NCBI GenBank assembly: GCA_943331415.1
Contig: CALQLM010000087.1
Span: forward strand, 1 to 6,086
Source of the DNA: Bifidobacterium breve
Lineage (GTDB): Bacteria > Actinomycetota > Actinomycetes > Mycobacteriales > Mycobacteriaceae
Reading direction: 5' to 3'
Length of the DNA stretch: 6,086 nt
Part shown: piece by piece, positions 1 to 4,316 of the stretch
Numbering within the stretch: position 1 is the first letter of the stretch
How the letters are laid out: each line of letters begins with the position of its first letter
Program-made: the position numbers and the translations under genes
The notes under the pieces: model-generated
What the model was told of the DNA's origin: nothing
Database searches by the model: none
Seen by the model: only the letters and a program-made list of their open reading frames with translations

Positions 1-1
1 C

Positions 2-1069
2 GGGTCCGGCCGTTCGGTTGCCGCCGTCTGCTTCGCGGCCGCCCTGCAATGCACGTCCGACGGTGTTCCCGGCTGTGGGCACTGCCGGGCCTGCACCACG
101 ACGACGGCAGGTACCCACGCCGACGTCCGTCGCATCACGCCGGAGGGACTGTCGATCGGAGTCGATGAGATGCGCGCCATCGTCGCGACCGCGTCTCGGC
201 GGCCGAGCACCGGCCGCTGGCAGGTCGTTGTTATCGAAGACGCTGACCGGCTTACCGAGGGCGCGGCCAACGCCCTATTGAAAGTGGTGGAGGAGCCGCC
301 GCCATCGACGGTATTCCTGTTGTGCGCGCCCTCGGTCGATCCTGAGGACATCGCGATCACTCTGCGATCGCGGTGTCGGCATGTCGCGTTGGTCACGCCG
401 GCCGTGGAGGCGATCGCCGAGGTTCTGAGAGAGATCGATGGTCTCAGCGAGAACGATGCGCACTGGGCGGCCTCGGTCAGCGGTGGGCACGTGGGCCGGG
501 CACGGCGACTGGCCACCGACCCTGAGGCGCGGGACCGGCGCGCCCGGGCCCTGGGTTTGGCCCGCGACGCCGCGACGCCCTCTCGTGCCTATGCCGCCGT
601 CGAGGAACTTGTCGGGTCCGCAGAGGGGGAGGCGCGCGCTCTCAACCTCGGCCGCAACGAAGCCGAGACCGAGGAACTGAGTACCGCGTTGGGTGCCGGC
701 GGAACAGGCAAGGGCGCGGCCGGTGCGCTACGAGGTTCTGCCGGTGCCCTCAAGGATCTCGAGAAGCGGCAGAAGTCGCGGCAGACGCGGGCATCCCGCG
801 ATGCCCTCGATCGCGCTTTGATTGACCTTGCCACCTATTTCCGCGATGCGCTGATGGTGGCCGGGGGAGCACAGGCGGTGACGGCCAACCACCCAGATAT
901 GGCTGAGCAGGTGGCCGCACTGGCCGCGTACGCCTCCCCGGATCGACTGCTGCGCTGTATCGAAGCAGTCCTGGCCTGCCGTGAGGCGCTGGCGACGAAC
1001 GTCAAGCCCAAGTTCGCCGTCGATGCGATGGTCGCCACCGTGGGTCAGGCGCTTCGCGCCGCAGAGTAG
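2..1069 (+). CDS. holB: DNA polymerase III subunit delta' (clamp loader), 5'-truncated by window edge
   Basis: Delta' is the rigid stator subunit of the bacterial clamp loader, which places the sliding beta clamp on primed DNA in the cytoplasm. The open frame runs in from the left edge, so the first ATG visible (170) is internal. Counting from base 2, the fragment has 355 residues; mycobacterial delta' is about 400, so roughly 45 are missing. It opens inside the P-loop (GSGRS, residues 1-5, with Arg where active ATPases have Lys). A zinc module follows (Cys17, Cys25, Cys28, Cys31), then a Walker-B-like IEDAD (78-82), the ALLKVVEEPP segment, a sensor-1-like LLCAPS, and the clamp-loader SRC motif (123-125). 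A low-complexity linker with GTGKGAAGALRGSAGALKD is typical of mycobacterial orthologues, as I recall them. The C-terminal helical collar domain is complete and ends at TAG. Family assignment is very secure. Confidence 0.97.
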   Translation, partial: GSGRSVAAVCFAAALQCTSDGVPGCGHCRACTTTTAGTHADVRRITPEGLSIGVDEMRAIVATASRRPSTGRWQVVVIEDADRLTEGAANALLKVVEEPPPSTVFLLCAPSVDPEDIAITLRSRCRHVALVTPAVEAIAEVLREIDGLSENDAHWAASVSGGHVGRARRLATDPEARDRRARALGLARDAATPSRAYAAVEELVGSAEGEARALNLGRNEAETEELSTALGAGGTGKGAAGALRGSAGALKDLEKRQKSRQTRASRDALDRALIDLATYFRDALMVAGGAQAVTANHPDMAEQVAALAAYASPDRLLRCIEAVLACREALATNVKPKFAVDAMVATVGQALRAAE

Positions 1070-1093
1070 ACTCTGCAACCGGCTTGGAGCCAT

Positions 1094-1169
1094 GCCGCCT
1101 TAGCTCAGTCGGTAGAGCGATTCACTCGTAATGAATAGGTCAGGAGTTCGATTCTCCTAGGCGGCTCCA
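1094..1169 (+). tRNA. tRNA-Thr (anticodon CGU)
   Basis: A complete cloverleaf can be folded by eye. The acceptor stem is GCCGCCT (1094-1100) paired with AGGCGGC (1159-1165). The D arm is GCTC/GAGC (1103-1106/1115-1118). The anticodon stem is ATTCA/TGAAT with loop CTCGTAA, which puts anticodon CGT at 1127-1129 and reads the threonine codon ACG. The variable loop has 5 nt, and the T arm is AGGAG/CTCCT with loop TTCGATT. The discriminator is T1166 and the CCA end (1167-1169) is encoded. It begins 24 nt after the holB stop, on the same strand. A tRNA-Thr beside holB is, as I recall, also the arrangement in M. tuberculosis. Confidence 0.97.
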
Positions 1170-1189
1170 TATCTTTTCGCCGACGGTCT

Positions 1190-1203
1190 GGGGCTGCGGC
1201 CCC
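1190..1203 (+). terminator. possible terminator hairpin after tRNA-Thr
   Basis: GGGGC-TGCG-GCCCC forms a 5-bp GC stem with a 4-nt loop 20 nt downstream of the tRNA 3' end. A second, imperfect hairpin (CCGGAC/GTCCGG arms, 1207-1228) follows. Neither has a T tract after it; the only T-rich run (1173-1178) comes before the first hairpin. U-less terminators are reported in mycobacteria, but GC-rich hairpins also arise by chance here, so this is tentative. Confidence 0.3.
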
Positions 1204-1238
1204 GGGCCGGACACCGGTTGGCGTCCGGACTCTGGCCG

Positions 1239-1251
1239 TAGAGTCAGATCC
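1239..1251 (+). promoter_or_regulatory. candidate leaderless promoter (-10 TAGAGT) of the DUF2256 gene
   Basis: TAGAGT (1239-1244) fits the actinobacterial -10 pattern TANNNT and ends 7 nt before the GTG at 1252. Transcription would then begin at or next to the G of the start codon, giving a leaderless mRNA. No purine-rich ribosome-binding site precedes the GTG, which agrees with this. A weak TTGGCG (1218-1223) could act as a -35 with a 15-nt spacer. Confidence 0.4.
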
Positions 1252-1404
1252 GTGTCGGCTCGAGCGCGCGTCAAGAACGGACACCCCCCGAAGGTCTGTA
1301 AGAACTGCGGCCTTCTCTTCGAGTGGCGGAAGAAGTGGGCCCGGGACTGGTCTGAGGTCCGATATTGCTCGGAGCGCTGTCGGAAAGCCTCGCGCACAGC
1401 GTGA
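1252..1404 (+). CDS. small DUF2256-type zinc-ribbon protein (50 aa)
   Basis: A 50-residue basic protein starting at GTG and ending at TGA. It matches the DUF2256 pattern as I know it: a short basic N-terminus, PKVCKNCG (13-20; Cys16 and Cys19), the conserved [11 protein letters not shown] core (23-33), [10 protein letters not shown] (35-44; Cys39 and Cys43), and a basic tail. The four cysteines in a CxxC...CxxxC arrangement suggest one bound zinc. The function of the family is unknown; the charge and the zinc-ribbon form would fit nucleic-acid or protein binding, but that is inference. It stands alone between the tRNA and the convergent SDR gene (32 nt between stops) and probably has its own leaderless promoter. 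An in-frame start further upstream is not supported by any ribosome-binding site. Confidence 0.85.
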   Translation: MSARARVKNGHPPKVCKNCGLLFEWRKKWARDWSEVRYCSERCRKASRTA

Positions 1405-1436
1405 CCCCGATCCGGCGCCTCTGCTTCGGTGTCTCG

Positions 1437-2126
1437 TCAGTCGGAGAAGGCTTCGGCGGGGATCTCCCGTTCGCCGACAATGATGGCCGCGACGATCCGG
1501 CGAGCCACGTCCTCGGGCCGCAGGCCCTCGCGCAGTCGCGGGGCGATACCGGAGATGGGGCGGTCGGCCAGACCGGTCTCAGTATGCGGTGGGCGGGCGT
1601 CGGTCACGGTGATGCCGGCGGCGCGCAACTCGCGGGTGAGGGCCCGATCGGCGGCGGTCAGCGCGGCTTTGGACGCGGCGTAGGCCGCCATCCCAGCTAG
1701 GGGTTGTTCGGCGACCACGGCACTGATGTTGGCAATGAATCCGCGCGACTCGGTGAGCGCCGGGATGGCCGCCCGCATCAACCACAGTGGTCCCAGGACG
1801 TTGGTGAGAAACAGGTCCTCGATGACCTCGTCGGCGGTGTCGGCGAGGGAACCGAAGGCGATGACACCGGCTGCGTTCACCAGTCCGTCGAGCGTGTTGT
1901 TGGCGGCAAGCGCGGCGGCAACGATCGTCCTACCTGCCTCGGCGTCACGGAGATCGGCGGACACCACAGTGGCGTCGATTCCCAGTGACTCCAAGGCGTT
2001 TCGATCGCGGGCTACCAGCGTCAGTCGGGCGCCGACCTCGGCGAGTTGTTTCGCGATATGACGACCGATACCGCCGCTGGCACCGGTCACCACGACTGAG
2101 GCGCCCTCCAGGGAACGTTCAGCCAT
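1437..2126 (-). CDS. short-chain dehydrogenase/reductase (SDR family oxidoreductase), 229 aa
   Basis: A cytosolic NAD(P)-dependent oxidoreductase of the classical SDR fold. The Rossmann glycine motif is TGASGGIG (14-21). Arg40 at the end of the second beta strand favours NADP(H). NAAG lies at 84-87, and the catalytic tetrad is Asn109, Ser135, Tyr149 and Lys153 (YAASK). The usual PG after the catalytic segment is replaced by RPPHTETG (178-185), still with a Thr-x-Thr-type cofactor-binding end. At 229 residues it is a little shorter than the usual 240-260, mostly at the C-terminal substrate loop. The ATG lies 3 nt after the TetR stop, so the two genes are probably co-transcribed and translationally coupled. 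The substrate cannot be told from sequence; a retinoid or carotenoid substrate is conceivable given the rhodopsin next door, but nothing in the protein shows it. Confidence 0.93.
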   Translation of the reverse strand: MAERSLEGASVVVTGASGGIGRHIAKQLAEVGARLTLVARDRNALESLGIDATVVSADLRDAEAGRTIVAAALAANNTLDGLVNAAGVIAFGSLADTADEVIEDLFLTNVLGPLWLMRAAIPALTESRGFIANISAVVAEQPLAGMAAYAASKAALTAADRALTRELRAAGITVTDARPPHTETGLADRPISGIAPRLREGLRPEDVARRIVAAIIVGEREIPAEAFSD

Positions 2127-2129
2127 GAG

Positions 2130-2690
2130 TCAGCGCACGGTCTTTAAGACGATGTCGACCGCCGCTGCGATGACATCGTCGTCAGGCACTGTGCCGAACA
2201 TCAGCGCCGGGCATGCGACCACCCCGCTGAGCATGGAGACGATCGCCTCCAGTCGAGCGCCGTGGAAGGCCCCTTCGAGGATGGCACGCAGGGGCCGCTG
2301 CCCCTCGGTGTTGATTCTCTCCCGGACTTCATTCATCGCCTCGATGGTCGCCCACTGCGCCATCGCCGCCAGGACACGGTCCAGCCGGTGGTCGATGACA
2401 CCCTGCCGGAACGACGTGAGTTGCTCCACCAGATCGGTCCGCAGGTCGCCGGTGCGCTCGCGGCTCGGCAATTCACCCAGGATGTCCAGGGCGGCGGCGG
2501 CAAGATCCAGCCTTGAGGGCCAGTGGGCGTACAGGGTCGTCTTGGAGTAGCCGGCGATCTCGGCGACGCGTGCATGTGTCAGTGCGTCGGAGCCTTCCTC
2601 AGTCAGCACTGCGAGGGCTGTCCGCGCTACTTCAGAGCGGGTCCGGAGCACCCTGGCATCGGCCGCTTTCTGGCCTTGACCAGCAGACAC
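2130..2690 (-). CDS. TetR/AcrR-family transcriptional regulator (186 aa)
   Basis: A dimeric one-component repressor of the TetR type. The N-terminal DNA-binding domain has the family's helix-turn-helix at about 37-60, with VAEIAGYSKTTLYAHWPSR as the recognition region. The divergent C-terminal ligand domain (about 75-186) is all-helical. The start is GTG at 2690, chosen because GAGGGAG (2705-2699, minus strand) lies 8 nt upstream and the HTH then begins at the usual distance from the N-terminus. It is the first gene of a two-gene operon with the SDR (3-nt gap) and diverges from the rhodopsin gene across 130 bp. TetR regulators commonly repress themselves and a divergent neighbour; the palindrome at 2715-2728 is the candidate operator. 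The ligand is unknown. Confidence 0.95.
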   Translation of the reverse strand: MSAGQGQKAADARVLRTRSEVARTALAVLTEEGSDALTHARVAEIAGYSKTTLYAHWPSRLDLAAAALDILGELPSRERTGDLRTDLVEQLTSFRQGVIDHRLDRVLAAMAQWATIEAMNEVRERINTEGQRPLRAILEGAFHGARLEAIVSMLSGVVACPALMFGTVPDDDVIAAAVDIVLKTVR

Positions 2691-2698
2691 TGAGTAGT

Positions 2699-2705
2699 CT
2701 CCCTC
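2699..2705 (-). promoter_or_regulatory. ribosome-binding site deciding the GTG start of the TetR gene
   Basis: On the minus strand GAGGGAG sits 8 nt before the GTG at 2690. It is the only good Shine-Dalgarno match near the N-terminus and no in-frame ATG competes, so it fixes the non-ATG start. Confidence 0.7.
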
Positions 2706-2710
2706 GCGAA

Positions 2711-2716
2711 AATCTA
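2711..2716 (-). promoter_or_regulatory. candidate -10 box of the TetR-SDR operon
   Basis: TAGATT on the minus strand fits the TANNNT pattern. It would give a start of transcription near 2704 and a very short leader just containing the GAGGGAG ribosome-binding site. Its first two bases overlap the palindrome at 2715-2728. No convincing -35 is visible. Confidence 0.35.
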
Positions 2717-2728
2717 TTCGGTCGGATA
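2715..2728. promoter_or_regulatory. candidate TetR operator (imperfect palindrome)
   Basis: TATTCGGTCGGATA reads the same on both strands at 10 of 14 positions, with TAT..CG..CG..ATA fully symmetric. The CGGTCGG core resembles GC-centred operators of actinobacterial TetR proteins. It lies 24 nt upstream of the TetR start, overlaps that gene's candidate -10 box, and sits where the rhodopsin -35 would be. Outer arms TCGCG (2704-2708) and CGCGA (2733-2737) form a wider inverted repeat whose centre is one base off. The assignment rests on position and symmetry only. Confidence 0.4.
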
Positions 2729-2735
2729 AAAACGC

Positions 2736-2741
2736 GATAAT
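2736..2741 (+). promoter_or_regulatory. candidate -10 box of the rhodopsin gene
   Basis: GATAAT followed by T is the same heptamer seen before the gene at 3811. Transcription would start near 2748 and leave a leader of about 73 nt before the rhodopsin ATG. No good -35 is present; the -35 region would be covered by the palindrome at 2715-2728, so a bound TetR dimer could block it. Confidence 0.4.
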
Positions 2742-2760
2742 TGGGCGCTCCTGAACGCAA

Positions 2761-2790
2761 CGTCCATTATTGTACGCTTCGTCCAGTACG
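2761..2790 (+). repeat. short direct repeat in the rhodopsin leader
   Basis: CGTCCA-TTATT-GTACG (2761-2776) and CGTCCA-GTACG (2780-2790) share both blocks, the first copy having 5 extra bases between them. If transcription starts near 2748 both copies lie in the leader; if it starts further down they could be an activator site. Short enough to be partly chance. Confidence 0.35.
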
Positions 2791-2810
2791 CCACCCCGCG
2801 TCGCTTCTTG

Positions 2811-2818
2811 AAGGTGAG
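2811..2818 (+). promoter_or_regulatory. ribosome-binding site of the rhodopsin gene
   Basis: AAGGTGAG ends 2 nt before the ATG at 2821; its AAGG core is 6 nt from the start, an acceptable Shine-Dalgarno spacing. It supports the chosen ATG, whose product starts with the short N-terminus usual for xanthorhodopsin-like proteins. Confidence 0.6.
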
Positions 2819-2820
2819 AG

Positions 2821-3639
2821 ATGATCCCTGAACAGTTAACTCAAGGCCAATTCGACACGGTGTACAACTTTCTGTCGCTGACAATCGCAGCGCAGTTGTT
2901 CACTACGATCTTCCTGTTCTCCTCCCGGAGTCGCGTTCTGCCCCGCTATCGGCAGGCCTTGGTGATCTCGGCCACGGTGACGGGCATCGCGGCCTACCAC
3001 TACTTCCGGATTTTCGACTCGTTCAGGCACGCGTTCACCACCGACGCGGCCGGCGGACGCGGGATCTACACCCAGGCAGCCGGAGAGTCGTTCAACGAGG
3101 GCTACCGCTACGTCGACTGGCTCCTCACGGTGCCGTTGCTGCTGACCGAACTCGTGGTCGTGCTGGCGCTGGCCAAGAAGCTGCAGGCATCACTGCTGGC
3201 GCGGTTGATCCCGGCCTCAGCGCTTATGATCGCCCTCGGCTACCCCGGTGAGATCAGCGGCGACAACATGACCCGCAACGTCTGGGGCCTGCTGTCGACG
3301 ATTCCCTTCCTCTACATCCTCTATGTGCTGTTCGTCGAGCTGACCAAGTCGCTGGACCGGCAGCCGGAGTCTGTGCGGAAGACCGTCAGTAACCTGCGCA
3401 TCCTGTTGTTCGCTACCTGGGGCGTGTACCCGATCGCTTACCTCCTGCCCATCTACTTCGGCGACACCGGAGCTGACGCATGGGTGGGCAAGCAGATCGG
3501 CTACTCACTGGCCGACATCCTGGCCAAGTGCCTCTACGGCCTGCTGATCTACAAGATCGCCCGCCTGAAGTCCTACGCGGACGATGCCGCTTTCGCGGCC
3601 GAAGAAGGCCACCACGAGAAAGAGCGTGCTGCGGCCTAA
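2821..3639 (+). CDS. xanthorhodopsin-like microbial rhodopsin, predicted light-driven outward proton pump (272 aa)
   Basis: A seven-helix retinal protein of the cytoplasmic membrane, predicted to pump protons outward on absorbing light. Helix C reads RYVDWLLTVPLLLTE (96-110): Arg96, primary acceptor Asp99, Thr103 and proton donor Glu110 give the DTE motif of proteorhodopsin and xanthorhodopsin. His60 in helix B (YHYFRI) matches the acceptor-partner histidine of proteorhodopsins. Helix F has WGVYP (200-204), and helix G has Asp232 and the Schiff-base Lys236 (DILAK). Leu107 is at the tuning site (proteorhodopsin 105) where Leu means green absorption. Gly156 replaces bacteriorhodopsin Trp138, as in xanthorhodopsin, where it opens the carotenoid pocket. 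Segments GYPGEIS (140-146) and LLSTIPFLYILY (157-168) closely match my recollection of Salinibacter xanthorhodopsin. There is no signal peptide; the tail is charged (EEGHHEKER). Length is normal and no key residue is missing. It diverges from the TetR-SDR operon and ends before a strong hairpin, so it is probably monocistronic. Confidence 0.97.
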   Translation: MIPEQLTQGQFDTVYNFLSLTIAAQLFTTIFLFSSRSRVLPRYRQALVISATVTGIAAYHYFRIFDSFRHAFTTDAAGGRGIYTQAAGESFNEGYRYVDWLLTVPLLLTELVVVLALAKKLQASLLARLIPASALMIALGYPGEISGDNMTRNVWGLLSTIPFLYILYVLFVELTKSLDRQPESVRKTVSNLRILLFATWGVYPIAYLLPIYFGDTGADAWVGKQIGYSLADILAKCLYGLLIYKIARLKSYADDAAFAAEEGHHEKERAAA

Positions 3640-3671
3640 TCACAGTGCCGGCCGTTGACGGTCGGATTGAC

Positions 3672-3709
3672 GATGATGTCCCCCGGGAGAAATCCCGGGG
3701 GACATCATC
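3672..3709 (+). terminator. strong hairpin terminator after the rhodopsin gene
   Basis: A perfect 16-bp inverted repeat (arms 3672-3687 and 3694-3709) carries a GC-rich CCCCCGGG block near the loop. The A3688-T3693 pair extends it to 17 bp closed by a GAAA tetraloop of the very stable GNRA class. It begins 33 nt after the rhodopsin stop and is followed by only a weak T-rich run (CTGTTTAT). Being a perfect dyad it could also act on the other strand, but no minus-strand gene ends there. Confidence 0.85.
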
Positions 3710-3798
3710 TGTTTATGGGCTTGTGTATTCCGGGGGCACACCGGCGCTGTGACCGTCAGCGGTGAGATCGACACTGAAGGCATGTCATACCCCTCTGG

Positions 3799-3810
3799 GA
3801 TAATTGCGGC
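3799..3810 (+). promoter_or_regulatory. leaderless promoter (-10 GATAAT) of the 165-aa gene
   Basis: GATAAT (3799-3804) ends 6 nt before the ATG at 3811, placing the transcription start on or beside the A of the start codon. No Shine-Dalgarno sequence is present, and the frame is closed by a TGA at 3775 with no other ATG or GTG start in between. That makes both the leaderless reading and the start codon consistent. Confidence 0.6.
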
Positions 3811-4308
3811 ATGTTCGAGACAACCCCGCCCCAGCCCGCGCCCGACAGTATCGACCTCGCCGACATGACTGATTTGTCCGATCCGATCGCCAGCGTGGTT
3901 GCCGTCGAAATGTCGCGCCGCATCGTCCGCCGAGGCATGACCTGGGCCGAGCCGATGATCTCCGACCTGGCGTCCCAGGAGGCAGTGCTGCGTCAAGCAG
4001 GCGGAATCGACTTGATGAAACGTGTCTTCGCGCAGCGGTTCTACTGCAGGGTCGACGCTGAGGTGTTCCATCTGATCCGACGATGTGTGCCGCTGGCTCA
4101 CGCCGAGTTCGCGATGTCGCGTATCGAGGATGTTCTGCGCAGGCACTTCGCCGACATCGTCGGTACGGCCGCCGCCTCTGTTCTCAGCCACGATCGTGAC
4201 ACGGCCATTCAGATGACGGCGGTCGCAGCTACGGTGGCCGGTCGTGAGGTGCACAGCGCGGTCATGGAGATCATCGGTCAAACCCATCTGCTTGACGAGG
4301 CGGCATAG
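3811..4308 (+). CDS. hypothetical protein, 165 aa, soluble and mostly helical
   Basis: I do not recognise this family. The first 25 residues are proline-rich and acidic (TPPQPAPDSIDLADMTDLSD) and probably flexible. The rest alternates charged and hydrophobic residues in a way that suggests amphipathic helices, for example AEPMISDLASQEAVLRQ (46-62), EVFHLIRRCVPLAHAEFAMSRIEDVLRR (84-111) and a Met/Ala/His-rich C-terminal part (131-160). There is no signal peptide, membrane segment or obvious metal or nucleotide motif. High third-position GC on this frame, the only consistent start and the leaderless promoter favour it over the 215-codon frame on the opposite strand. It lies after the rhodopsin terminator with its own promoter, so it is not in the rhodopsin transcript, and it converges with the membrane-protein gene across 8 nt. 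Confidence 0.8.
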   Translation: MFETTPPQPAPDSIDLADMTDLSDPIASVVAVEMSRRIVRRGMTWAEPMISDLASQEAVLRQAGGIDLMKRVFAQRFYCRVDAEVFHLIRRCVPLAHAEFAMSRIEDVLRRHFADIVGTAAASVLSHDRDTAIQMTAVAATVAGREVHSAVMEIIGQTHLLDEAA

Positions 4309-4316
4309 CCGCGACG

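Noticed and set aside
18..281. 87-codon plus-strand open frame overlapping the start of holB
   Set aside because: Pro/Arg-rich shadow of holB in another frame; the holB frame has the zinc module and Walker-B-like segment.
1085..1169. Inverted repeat TGGAGCC (1085-1091) and GGCTCCA (1163-1169) flanking the tRNA
   Set aside because: Seven base pairs only, and the 3' copy is just the tRNA end with CCA; likely chance or a minor precursor pairing.
2125..2550. 141-codon plus-strand open frame opposite the TetR gene
   Set aside because: Ser/Arg-rich antisense shadow; the minus strand encodes a clear TetR protein.
3748..3810. GTG start upstream of 3811 in another frame
   Set aside because: That frame hits a stop shortly after entering the 165-aa gene and has no family features.
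3640..4287. 215-codon open frame on the minus strand opposite the 165-aa gene
   Set aside because: Its product is rich in His, Arg, Asp and Gly with no hydrophobic pattern, it runs through the rhodopsin terminator hairpin, and the plus-strand frame has better codon use and a promoter.
1094..4316. Integration into the tRNA-Thr gene leaving a direct repeat of its 3' end
   Set aside because: I found no second copy of the tRNA 3' segment and no integrase gene in the window, so there is no direct sign of site-specific integration.
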